A stretch of DNA of 64,000 nucleotides from assembly GCF_011320115.1 (NCBI RefSeq), contig NZ_JAANOZ010000011.1, forward strand, positions 37,866 to 101,865, written 5' to 3'. The stretch's first letter is position 1. Each line of letters starts with the position of its first letter. This document shows positions 26,842-35,015 of the stretch, piece by piece. Under the pieces are notes generated by a model. The model made no database searches, was not told where the DNA came from, and worked only from the letters and a program-made list of their open reading frames with translations. This DNA comes from Croceibacterium segetis. Its GTDB lineage: Bacteria; Pseudomonadota; Alphaproteobacteria; Sphingomonadales; Sphingomonadaceae. The translations under genes and the position numbers were made by a program.

Positions 26842-27456
26842 TCACCGTTCGGCATGAACGATCAGCCCTACTATACCCGGTGCGATAACTTCGTCTTTGA
26901 TCGAAATCGACCCGGCCGCGAAGCCTCCCTCGACCAGCGCGCCTTGGAGTTCGCGCGCATCGTAGAGCCGGTGGAGGCCGCTCCGGGCGAAGCGCCAGCG
27001 CTCCATCGTCTTCCGGTGGGTCACATAGGCAATCAGCCGCCCGCCGTCGCGGAGCGACCGATGCAAGGCCGCGACCATGGCGCCCCGCGCGTCCGCGAAA
27101 TAGAGAACGTTGAGCGCCAGAACCGCGTCGAATGGCAGCCACGAGCGGGGCAGGGCCTCGATGGCGCTGCAGGCCAGCGTCGCCTCTGACCCGAGACGGG
27201 AGCGCGCGACGGCGATCATCGCGGCCGAGCGGTCGATGCCATAGAGCTGGCACTCCGCCTTCGCTGCGACCGCGGCCAGTGCCGCCCCGGTGCCGCAGCC
27301 GGCGTCGAGAATGCGCTCGCCTGCCATGGGTTCGAGCGCCTCGATCGCCAGCCGAAGCGGGCGCCCGTTGGCGAGATCCATCGCCTGGCCGAGCAGGCGC
27401 CCGGGCAGGCCACGCGGATGCGCCAGTTGGGCGGCGAAACGCGCCGATAGCGTCAT
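26842..27456 (-). CDS. SAM-dependent class I methyltransferase
   Basis: A 204-aa cytoplasmic methyltransferase with the class I SAM fold: motif I is RILDAGCGTGAALAAVA (about 48-64), motif II is LYGIDRSAAMIAVAR, and motif IV is PFDAVLALNVLYF. The substrate cannot be read from sequence; it resembles small-molecule and lipid methyltransferases of the Methyltransf_11/25 type. It lies between the TPR gene (14-bp gap) and the sigma factor (13-bp gap) in the eight-gene operon, so it probably modifies the product made there. Confidence 0.85.
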   Translation of the reverse strand: MTLSARFAAQLAHPRGLPGRLLGQAMDLANGRPLRLAIEALEPMAGERILDAGCGTGAALAAVAAKAECQLYGIDRSAAMIAVARSRLGSEATLACSAIEALPRSWLPFDAVLALNVLYFADARGAMVAALHRSLRDGGRLIAYVTHRKTMERWRFARSGLHRLYDARELQGALVEGGFAAGSISIKDEVIAPGIVGLIVHAER

Positions 27457-27470
27457 GCGTGAATCGGCAA

Positions 27471-28115
27471 TCAGCCGATCTTGGCGAGGAGAGCCTGGAC
27501 CTCGCGGCGCCGACCGGCGTCCCAGGCCGGGCGCGACGGATCGTGCGGTGCCCGCAAGGCCTTCTGCAAGTAGCTTCTCGCCCCCGCCTTGTCGCCCTGG
27601 TCGAAGAGGAAGTCGCCGTAGAAATAGTTGGCATCGAGCCCGTTCGGATCGGTGGCCAGTGCCTCCCTCAGGAGCGCCCTGGCCTTTGCTTTGTCACCGA
27701 AGCCGATCGGCGACCCGGGGACCTTGTAATAGAGCACCCCGAGGCTCATCGCCGCCCCGCCGTCTTCCGCTTTGGGGTTGATCGAGTACGCCTTCGCGAG
27801 AATGTCGCGCGCCTTGGTGGCCAGGCCGAGCTTGTGCAGGAAGTTCGCCCGGTTTGCCTGCTCGCTGGTGACGATGCCTTCCCAAACGAGCGGCTCGGCC
27901 TTGCCCGGATACTTTTGGACCAGCGCCGAGGCTTGCTGCGCCAGCCGATCGAGAGCCTTGGTCTGCGTGCTCGAGCCTTTCACCTCGTAGGCGATATGGG
28001 CCCAGTTATCGTTGATGGCCTTGACCTCCTGGGTCATCGAGGCGGCCGCCATGGCGGGCACAGCGAATGCCAGCAGCGCTGCGGCTGCAAGAGTAAAAGG
28101 GGGTCTTTGGAACAT
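27471..28115 (-). CDS. Exported TPR-like protein
   Basis: A 214-aa protein with signal peptide MFQRPPFTLAAAALLAFAVPAMA, followed by degenerate TPR-type helical repeats (for example LATKARDILAKAYSINPKAEDGGAAMSLGVLYY and AKARALLREALATDPNGLDANYFYGDFLFDQGDKAGARSYLQKAL, given here in part). It is predicted to be periplasmic. I recognise no enzyme motif. It sits inside the eight-gene operon between the SDR (18-bp gap) and the methyltransferase (14-bp gap) and may act as a periplasmic adaptor for product handling; that is inference. Confidence 0.8.
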   Translation of the reverse strand: MFQRPPFTLAAAALLAFAVPAMAAASMTQEVKAINDNWAHIAYEVKGSSTQTKALDRLAQQASALVQKYPGKAEPLVWEGIVTSEQANRANFLHKLGLATKARDILAKAYSINPKAEDGGAAMSLGVLYYKVPGSPIGFGDKAKARALLREALATDPNGLDANYFYGDFLFDQGDKAGARSYLQKALRAPHDPSRPAWDAGRRREVQALLAKIG

Positions 28116-28133
28116 GGGGGTCTCCTTGAGGGG

Positions 28134-28889
28134 TCAGGAAAAGGCGGCTCGAGCGCGGCGAACCTGCGATTTGAGGCCGTTGTCGATGACGGCCGGGACG
28201 AGAGCATTGAGCGCGGCATAGACACGCTCCATCGCGCCGATGCTGAGGTGGGCTTTGCGCGACGCGATCGTCTCGACGATACGCCGCGCGACCCAGTCGG
28301 GCTCGTCCGCCTTCATGCGAGCCATCTTGAGGAAACGCTCGACCTCGCCGGTGTTGAAAGCCGTGCGTGCCGCCCGCGGGTTGATGTGGGTGACGGCGAC
28401 GCCGCTTCCGGCAAGCTCGCGGCGCAAGGCCTGGCTCAGCCCCGCCAGACCAGCCTTGCTGCTCGAGTAGGCGGCAAACCACGGATAGGGGATCGATCCG
28501 AGGACCGAACCGATGTTGACGATGTGCCCCGAGCCCCGCGTCCGCATCGGGCCGGCGACCGCGGCAGCCAGGGCTGCCGGGACTCCGAGGTTGATCCGGT
28601 AACACAATGCCACGGCGTCGAGCGGCTGCGTCTCGTGCAGCCCGAAACGCATCACTCCGGCGACGTTGATGAGAATGTCGGGCGGGTCCGCAGCGAGTTG
28701 CCGGCAAAGGTCCCGCAACGCGCCATCGTCGGCCAGATCGGCCACGATCGAGCGGTCGCAATGTTCGACCGCGATCCGGTCGATGCACAGCGTTCGTGCG
28801 CCATAGCGTCGCAGCAGGCGCGAGACGGGATAGCCGATTCCGCCCGCGGCGCCGGTGATCGCGACCCACTTGCCGTCAAACGAGCGCAT
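28134..28889 (-). CDS. Short-chain dehydrogenase/reductase
   Basis: A 251-aa classical SDR with the cofactor motif TGAAGGIGYPVSRLL (about 11-25), the NVAG stretch, and the catalytic set S, Y, K: S in NIGSVLGS and YSSSK in WFAAYSSSKAGLAGLSQALRREL. The family normally has YxxxK and here reads YSSSK, which fits. It would oxidise or reduce an alcohol or ketone with NAD(P)(H). The start overlaps the 3' end of the AMP-ligase/diiron gene by 14 bp, so it belongs to that biosynthetic operon. The C-terminal part (ALVPAVIDNGLKSQ) resembles SDRs acting on lipid-like substrates, but weakly. Confidence 0.88.
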   Translation of the reverse strand: MRSFDGKWVAITGAAGGIGYPVSRLLRRYGARTLCIDRIAVEHCDRSIVADLADDGALRDLCRQLAADPPDILINVAGVMRFGLHETQPLDAVALCYRINLGVPAALAAAVAGPMRTRGSGHIVNIGSVLGSIPYPWFAAYSSSKAGLAGLSQALRRELAGSGVAVTHINPRAARTAFNTGEVERFLKMARMKADEPDWVARRIVETIASRKAHLSIGAMERVYAALNALVPAVIDNGLKSQVRRARAAFS

Positions 28890-30918
28890 CGGCCGGCTCC
28901 AATTCGATCGATCCGAACATTCCGCCGAACAGGACGAAGATCTCGCGCGCCATGTCGCGCACCGCAGCTCTGTCCGTCTCGTCGCCCAGTTCGTTCACGA
29001 GGGACTGCAGGAAACGCATGTGCGACCGATCGAGAGCCCCGTGCGAAGTCAGATAAGTGAACGCCTCCGGCGGCAGGCCTAGGCGCAGGGCGACGGCCCC
29101 GGCCCCGCGGGTGGCGAGCGCGACGCTGACGCTTTCGAGCACGTAGACCATGCCGAAGAACGACACCGGATTGCCGGCGCGAATCCGATCGTAGGCATGG
29201 TCGACCATCGATTGGGTGGCCCTGTGCGGGCGACTGCGCCGGGCAGCGTCCGCATCGCCCCCCGCCGCGGCGATGTCTGCGAGGATCCATTCTTCGTGCC
29301 CGGTTTCCTCGGCGATGTATTCGTCGAGTGCCTCGACCAGTTCGGGCCGATCGCCGAGGCGAGCGCGCGCTTCCACCATCAGCGGCACGGTGTGCCGGAC
29401 GTGGTGATAGGCTTGCGTGAGATAATCGATGTAGGTTTCGCGCGAGATGGTTCCGGCAAGTCCCGCCCGGACTTGCGGCACCGCCAGGAACGCCAGGCGC
29501 TGGCGCACCGTGGCATCTCCGAGTTCGGTAAAGAAGTCGGGAGCGGGCAGGTACGCGGCTTCGATCGCCTTGCGTTTCAGGCGTCCGTTGCCCGTCAGCC
29601 GCCCATTGTCCGGCGTGAAATGCGCGACCTCTCGCCAGCTGGCGAGGCGGGCATAGCCGGGAAGGCTCGCATTGACCGAAGCCACCGCCGCGGCGAGGTC
29701 GCTTCCCGGTGCCGCGGGGACCAGCAGTGCCTGCGGAAAGGGTAGGCCATCGCCATAGACGAATGCCTGGGCGATCTCGGCCCGGGCGAGCAGGGCCTCC
29801 TCGATCCATTCGGGCGAAATGTTGCGTCCATGACCGGTGACGATAAGGTTCGACTTGCGCCCTTCGATCCACAGCCGGCCATCGCCATCGATCCGGCCGA
29901 TGTCTCCGGTGGCAAATGGCGATCGCGGGGCTTCGCCGCCCAGCAGACCCAGGCAAAGCGGACCATCGAGAAGCACTTCACCATCATCGGCAATCCGCGC
30001 CCGCAGGTGGCCCAGAGGCCTACCGACCGAGCCTGTTTCGCCGCCCGACGGGTCTTCCAGTGTCGCGACCGAGCCGCATTCGGTAAGCCCGTAGCCCTGC
30101 CGCACCGGCAGGCCGAGCGCTCGCGCGCGGGTCATCAGCGTTGGCGGCGTACGCGCTCCGCCGACCGCCACCATCGTAAGCAACGGCAGCCGTTCGCCGC
30201 TCGTCTCGAGCGCGGCAACGAGTCCCGCCAGAAGCTCCGGCACCAGGATCAGCGAGGTAATCCGCCACTCGGCAAGCCGCCGCGCGAGCAGTGCGAAATC
30301 GGGACGAAAGGGATCGGCCATTCCGGCAAGCGCCTGTGGCGGGCAGACATATGTTCCGCCCGCCAGCATCGTCGTGAAGAAGCCGGCCACCGTCTCGAGA
30401 AGGACTCCGGACGGCAGCAAGGCCAGATGCCTGCCGGCATGTTCGGTACCGACCGCGCGGACCACTTCCTCCGCCACCGCCAGCAGGTGGTCCGCCGAAA
30501 GGCACACGCCCTTCGGATTACCGGAGGAGCCGGACGTGAAGGTGATCCGCGCGGTCCCGACGGGAAGCGCGACCGGCCCGGATGGGGACCACGGGCCGAG
30601 CGCATTCCCGCCGGTTAGCAATAGAGTGGCGCCGCTCTCGGCGAGTGCGTGGCGGCGTTGGCTGTCGGTAAAGAACAGCGGAAGCGACAGCACCGGAACG
30701 CCCGCTTCGAGGCACGCCAGTTCGAGCAAGGCCGTCTCGACCCCGTGATCGAGCTGCAGGGCGACCGGCCCCTCACCGTTGACGATGCCGGCGAGGGCTT
30801 CCTCGACGCGCCGCGGCAGCGCCGCATAAGTGACGGGTGGACCGTCGATGGGATCGAGGGCGATCTTCGCGGGCGCTCGCTCGGCATAAGTCTGGATCGC
30901 TGCAAGCAATCGGGTCAT
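28876..30918 (-). CDS. Acyl-AMP ligase fused to a haem-oxygenase-like diiron domain
   Basis: A 680-aa two-domain cytoplasmic enzyme. Residues 1-450 are an ANL-type adenylate-forming ligase: ATP loop TFTSGSSGNPKG (126-137), YGLTECG (276-282), FATGD (335-339), and the late catalytic lysine in TGNGRLKRK. Residues about 455-680 match the iron-containing redox enzyme / haem-oxygenase-like diiron family (as in UndA, SznF and CADD). Possible metal ligands are E537/E538, H541, D548, E595, H626, D630 and H633. No carrier protein is attached. A ligase fused to such an oxidase suggests activation of a carboxylic acid and its oxidative processing. It overlaps both neighbours (ATGA upstream, 14 bp downstream). 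Confidence 0.85.
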   Translation of the reverse strand: MTRLLAAIQTYAERAPAKIALDPIDGPPVTYAALPRRVEEALAGIVNGEGPVALQLDHGVETALLELACLEAGVPVLSLPLFFTDSQRRHALAESGATLLLTGGNALGPWSPSGPVALPVGTARITFTSGSSGNPKGVCLSADHLLAVAEEVVRAVGTEHAGRHLALLPSGVLLETVAGFFTTMLAGGTYVCPPQALAGMADPFRPDFALLARRLAEWRITSLILVPELLAGLVAALETSGERLPLLTMVAVGGARTPPTLMTRARALGLPVRQGYGLTECGSVATLEDPSGGETGSVGRPLGHLRARIADDGEVLLDGPLCLGLLGGEAPRSPFATGDIGRIDGDGRLWIEGRKSNLIVTGHGRNISPEWIEEALLARAEIAQAFVYGDGLPFPQALLVPAAPGSDLAAAVASVNASLPGYARLASWREVAHFTPDNGRLTGNGRLKRKAIEAAYLPAPDFFTELGDATVRQRLAFLAVPQVRAGLAGTISRETYIDYLTQAYHHVRHTVPLMVEARARLGDRPELVEALDEYIAEETGHEEWILADIAAAGGDADAARRSRPHRATQSMVDHAYDRIRAGNPVSFFGMVYVLESVSVALATRGAGAVALRLGLPPEAFTYLTSHGALDRSHMRFLQSLVNELGDETDRAAVRDMAREIFVLFGGMFGSIELEPADALV

Positions 30919-31460
30919 GCGGCGCGCCCCCGGCGAGCCAGGAACGCGGCGATCGCGCGCTGCCCATCGACAATCGATCCGGCGCACACCCGCGGATCGG
31001 TGCGATAATAGCTGCCCCACTCGCCAGCGGCGGCATCCAGCCTTGCGGGATCGGCGGGCGCCAGCTCGTGAACCGGAATTCCGATCCTGGCGAACATGCG
31101 GCGAAGCGGCGCGGTCAGCGTGGCGACGACCACTTCGCTCGAACTGCCGAGATCGTTCGCCGCCTCGCCCCAGAGCGAGATCATCTGCCAGGCATTGTCG
31201 GCTGCGAGGTTGCCGATCTCGACGATGGCATCGCGGGTTATCGGGCGGCCCAATTTCGCGGACACGATGCTTTCGATCGGCTCGTCGAGATAGGCTTCGA
31301 GGAAGAGCGGCTGCGTTCCCGCGCGCCGGTATCCCAGCGCCGCCCGCACGGCGCCATGGCGACAGGCGATCGCGTAATCGCCATAGCCCGCCGCCTTGTC
31401 CGTCCCGTACGCGCGCCGAAAGGTCTCGTCGATAAACGTCCGCGCTCGCACCGAATCCAT
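30915..31460 (-). CDS. Thermostable-hemolysin-family (GNAT-like) protein
   Basis: A 181-aa protein of the T_hemolysin family, named after a Vibrio hemolysin but widespread as a cytoplasmic protein with a GNAT-like fold. Family marks are FIDETFRRAYG near the start, PLFLEAYLDEPIE (about residues 53-65) and AIVEIGNLAADNA. No signal peptide is present, so a toxin role is unlikely; an acyltransferase-like role in the operon fits better. The ATG at 31460 follows AGGAG. A TTG 16 codons earlier is possible but lacks a ribosome site. The stop overlaps the AMP-ligase start (ATGA). It is the first gene of the eight-gene operon. Confidence 0.78.
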   Translation of the reverse strand: MDSVRARTFIDETFRRAYGTDKAAGYGDYAIACRHGAVRAALGYRRAGTQPLFLEAYLDEPIESIVSAKLGRPITRDAIVEIGNLAADNAWQMISLWGEAANDLGSSSEVVVATLTAPLRRMFARIGIPVHELAPADPARLDAAAGEWGSYYRTDPRVCAGSIVDGQRAIAAFLARRGRAA

Positions 31461-31769
31461 GAACAAGGCTCCTGCCGTCTCGAGCCATGACGGCACGCCC
31501 GTCGACAATCCGCAGTTGGCCCGTGAGCGTTGTGGGGCGGCAGCTGAAAGGCCGCCGGCCCGCTATCGGCCAAGCGACCGGGGCAGAGGGAAGCGTGCGG
31601 AAGTGCGCCGCGACGAAGGGCCCGCACGCGGATCGCGCTTTATGGTCCGAAGGATGGCGTAGCTTTCTTCGACCGCCGAATCTCACTTTGGCCTTGCGAG
31701 AGAATCGCCTTGCTCGCGATTTTGAGCAGGCCTGACCGCCGTCTGGTTCCGAGAGTTCCTCCGCTGGCC
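31461..31769. other. Intergenic leader of the eight-gene operon
   Basis: A 309-bp gap between the T_hemolysin-family gene and the FAD monooxygenase 3' end. It should contain the operon promoter, including any site read by the ECF sigma factor, but I see no convincing -35/-10 pair. A small inverted repeat, AATCGC (31703-31708) with GCGATT (31716-31721), is the only structure. No ORF here is credible. Confidence 0.5.
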
Positions 31770-33419
31770 CTAATCGGAGGCGCCACGAATCAGATCGATC
31801 AGGCCGTCAGGGTCGGCGGGCGGCGCGTCGGCGCGCCAGGCGACATGTTGGTCCGGGCGGCTGAGCAGCAGCTTGTGCTCGAAAGGATCGGGAAGCTCGC
31901 TGACGTCGATGTCGAGCACCTTGAGGGGAAGGCCCGCCGCGGCGGCCGCTTCGACCAAGCTCGATGCGTCCACCAAGGCATCGAACCGCAGCAGCGTGTA
32001 ATTCGGCCCCAGCGCGTCGTAGAGCGAGCGGCCGTCCTTCAGCCACATATGCGGCGTACGGCAGCCTGGAACGGTGGAAGGCGTGTAGTCGTACATCGTG
32101 TACGGCGGCTGCACCTCGCCATCATAGGCGATGATCGGTGAACCATCGTAGTAATACCCGTAATTCAGCCCCGCGCAGGCGAACTGCTGAACGTGGAGCG
32201 CGTAGGCAGCCTCCCCGACGCGGCGGCGGCAAGCTTCGCCTTCGGGTGTGGCGTCCTCCAATTCCGGCGGTACGCTCGTCCGCTCGCGAATGGCGCTTTC
32301 CGCGTGGCGCATGGCAAAGTGCGAGACCTGCTCGGTGATCGGCTGGCGCTCGCGCTCGTGCGCGTCGAGCAGGGCTTGCGGGGCCCAACCCTTCAGACAG
32401 GCGGCCATCATCCAGCTGAGATTCATTGCATCGGCGATGCCGGCGTTCATGCCGTAGCCGGCATAGGGCACCCACAGGTGCGCCGCGTCCCCGCAGATGA
32501 AAGCCCGGCGGTCGCGGAAGCGGTCGGCGACCATGCGCCGGCCGATCCAGTCCTCCTTTCCGAGGAGCTCGTATTCCAGCTCCGGCCCCACGCCGAGCAG
32601 TAACCGGATGCAGCGGTCGCGGTCGACCGTGTCGAAGTCCGCCTCGTGCGGCAGCAGGTAATTGTGGATGAGCCAGGTCTCGCGGCCGTCGATGGCCACC
32701 AGATTTCCGGAACGCTCGGGGTTATAGAGATAACTCATCCACGCGTCAGGCTTGGTGATCCGCTCGCGCAATCCCGGCGCGCGGATATAGCTGGACTGGA
32801 CGCGCTGGATCAGCTCGTCCCCTGCGAGCTTGGCGCCGATCGCCTTGCGCACCCGAGATCGGCCTCCCTCGCAGCCGACGATGTATTCGGCGCGGATCTC
32901 GACCGGCTCCCCAGATTCCAGGTCTCGCGCATGGGCGACGACCCTTTCGTCATCCTGATCGAAGTTCTCGAATTCGGTTCGGTTCAGGATGCGCACGCCC
33001 GGCGCGCGGCGGGCCTCGTCAAACAGCAAGGGCTCGAGAAAGACCTGGTTCACCCGGTGGGGAGGCTCAGGTGTCGGCCACCAGCCGTCAGGACCGGAAT
33101 TGTCCGTGTACCGATCCCGCCGGCACGGGATGTGGATGCGCATCAGCTCGTAGCCCGTGGCGCGGGTCCGCACGACGACGTCGTTCGGATAGTCCTCCGG
33201 CAGCCCCGCGGCGCGCACTTTCTGCGCCAGGTCCAGTCGGCGGAAAATCTCCATGGTGCGCGAGGAAACGTGGTTGCACTTCACGCTTGGCGGCTCGCCG
33301 GGGTGGCGGCGCTCAACCACCACGCTGTCGACGCCGCGCCATGCCAAGTCTATCGCCAGGCACAGGCCCACAGGCCCACCGCCGACGATCAACACCGAGG
33401 CCTCGAGGGTTCTGGTCAT
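31770..33419 (-). CDS. FAD-dependent aromatic-type monooxygenase
   Basis: A 549-aa flavoprotein of the FAD_binding_3 (PheA/TfdB/MhpA) class. It has the ADP-binding motif LIVGGGPVGLCLAIDLAWRG at the N-terminus, a middle CEGGRSRVRKAIG, and the second FAD motif FICGDAAHLWVPYAGYGMNAGIADAMNLSW (quoted in part). These enzymes hydroxylate phenolic rings with NAD(P)H and O2. The substrate is unknown. It lies downstream of the MFS transporter on the same strand, after a 205-bp gap, so membership of the uronate transcript is uncertain. The ring substrate could be a plant phenolic freed from pectin, which is speculation. Confidence 0.88.
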   Translation of the reverse strand: MTRTLEASVLIVGGGPVGLCLAIDLAWRGVDSVVVERRHPGEPPSVKCNHVSSRTMEIFRRLDLAQKVRAAGLPEDYPNDVVVRTRATGYELMRIHIPCRRDRYTDNSGPDGWWPTPEPPHRVNQVFLEPLLFDEARRAPGVRILNRTEFENFDQDDERVVAHARDLESGEPVEIRAEYIVGCEGGRSRVRKAIGAKLAGDELIQRVQSSYIRAPGLRERITKPDAWMSYLYNPERSGNLVAIDGRETWLIHNYLLPHEADFDTVDRDRCIRLLLGVGPELEYELLGKEDWIGRRMVADRFRDRRAFICGDAAHLWVPYAGYGMNAGIADAMNLSWMMAACLKGWAPQALLDAHERERQPITEQVSHFAMRHAESAIRERTSVPPELEDATPEGEACRRRVGEAAYALHVQQFACAGLNYGYYYDGSPIIAYDGEVQPPYTMYDYTPSTVPGCRTPHMWLKDGRSLYDALGPNYTLLRFDALVDASSLVEAAAAAGLPLKVLDIDVSELPDPFEHKLLLSRPDQHVAWRADAPPADPDGLIDLIRGASD

Positions 33420-33625
33420 GGCCGGTGCTTAGGCTTCGGCGCCGAATCCAACAAATCCCGAGTTTTGCCAGAGGCCCGGCCACCAGCTCGACTGCGCCAG
33501 CGCCCTCCGTTCGCCTTGTGGGGAATTCCAGCCAGTGAGTAACCGGTCATGCTCTCCTGAAGCAGGACGGCTTCGAGCCGCGCAGCGGGAGGTGACCGAA
33601 AACGGACCGATCGCTTGCGGCTTGG

Positions 33626-34966
33626 CTATCGGCGGAAGCTGCCGTCTTCCTCCGGCAACGCAGCGTCGTCGGTCTTGGCAAGTCGTACCGGTTCGAGGCG
33701 CGGAGCAAGCAGGTGCACCACGAGGAGCGCGAGCACGTAAGCGCTGGCGCAAATCGCGAACAGCACGGCATAGCTCCCCGTCGAGTCGAGAATGTAGCCC
33801 GTGAAAAGGGCCATCCCCATCCCGCCGAGGGCGCCCACCGTGCCGCCGATTCCGATCACCGAGCCGACCGCCGTGCGCGGGAAGATGTCCGACGGGAGCG
33901 TGTAGAGATTGGCCGAAAAAGCTTGGTGCGCCGCCGTCGCCAAGCCGATCACCAGCACCGCTCCCCAGACGCTGGCGATGTCCTGCGCGAACCAGATCGG
34001 GAACACGCAGGCGGCCCAGAAGGCCATCGTCGCCTTGCGCGCGACATTGACGCTCAAGCCGGCCTTGATCAGCCGTCCCGACATCCATCCGCCGAGCACG
34101 CTGCCGGCGTCCGAGATCAGGTAGATCGCGGCCAGCGGCAGCCCGAACGAGGTCAGATCCAGGTCGTAACGCTGGAACAGGTAGCCGGGCAGCCAGAACA
34201 GGAAGAACCACCAGATCGGGTCGATCAGGAACTTGCCGAGGGCATAGGCCCAGGTCTCGCGCTTGCCGAGCAGTTGCATCCACGGGATGGTTTCGGCGGG
34301 ATCGGCCGGGTCGTGCTGGATCCACGCCAGCTCCTGGCGGCTGACGCGCTTGTGCTCGGCAGGGTGGCGGTAAACGCTCCACCACGCGATGAGCCAGGCA
34401 ATGCCGAAGAAGCCGGTGAGGAAGAACGCCGCTCGCCAGCCGAAGCTGACCACCAGCACCGGCACAAGCAGCGGAGTGACGATTGCGCCGATATTGGCGC
34501 CGGCGTTGAAGATGCCGATCGCCAGCGCGCGCTCGCGTTGCGGAAACCAGTCGGTCACCGCGCGAATCCCGGCCGGGAAGTTGCCCGACTCGCCGATCCC
34601 CAGCCCGAAGCGCGCCGCGGCGAAGCTGGCCACGCCCGACGCCAGCCCGTGCGCCATGTGCGAAATGGTCCATATGACCAAGGCCAGGGCATAACCGACG
34701 CGGGCGCCGAGCCGGTCCACCAGCCGGCCGAAGCTGATGTAGCCGACCGCGTAAGCGAGCTGGAACCAGAACACGATCAGGGCGAAGTTGCTCTCGCTCC
34801 AGCCGAACTCCTGGCTCAGCGTCGGCTTGAGCACGCCGATCATCTGCCGGTCGATGTAGTTGATCGCGGTGGCCGCGAAGAGCAGTCCGACGATCACCCA
34901 GCGGAACCGGCCGACGCGTTCACCGGCTCGTGCGATGGTCTCCTCGGCGAGACTGGCTTCGGCCAC
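33626..34966 (-). CDS. MFS transporter, hexuronate/ACS (ExuT-like) type
   Basis: A 446-aa inner-membrane major-facilitator transporter with 12 predicted helices. Subfamily marks of the anion:cation symporter group (ExuT, GudP) are AINYIDRQMIGVL in helix 1, GRLVDRLGARVGYA between helices 2 and 3, and FGLGIGESGNFPAGIRAVTDWFP in helix 4 (split across the text). I infer D-galacturonate, D-glucuronate or unsaturated oligouronate uptake from its place after uxaA. The GTG start at 34966 follows GGGAGAG; the frame extends further upstream without similarity. It follows the FAA-hydrolase-family gene by 49 bp. Confidence 0.87.
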   Translation of the reverse strand: MAEASLAEETIARAGERVGRFRWVIVGLLFAATAINYIDRQMIGVLKPTLSQEFGWSESNFALIVFWFQLAYAVGYISFGRLVDRLGARVGYALALVIWTISHMAHGLASGVASFAAARFGLGIGESGNFPAGIRAVTDWFPQRERALAIGIFNAGANIGAIVTPLLVPVLVVSFGWRAAFFLTGFFGIAWLIAWWSVYRHPAEHKRVSRQELAWIQHDPADPAETIPWMQLLGKRETWAYALGKFLIDPIWWFFLFWLPGYLFQRYDLDLTSFGLPLAAIYLISDAGSVLGGWMSGRLIKAGLSVNVARKATMAFWAACVFPIWFAQDIASVWGAVLVIGLATAAHQAFSANLYTLPSDIFPRTAVGSVIGIGGTVGALGGMGMALFTGYILDSTGSYAVLFAICASAYVLALLVVHLLAPRLEPVRLAKTDDAALPEEDGSFRR

Positions 34967-35015
34967 GATTGCTCTCCCGTTTGCCCGCTGTGCGGGTCGC
35001 TTCACTCTTACCCGG

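Noticed and set aside
30915..31460. A secreted hemolysin toxin
   Set aside because: The family name is historical; there is no signal peptide, and the gene sits in a biosynthetic operon.
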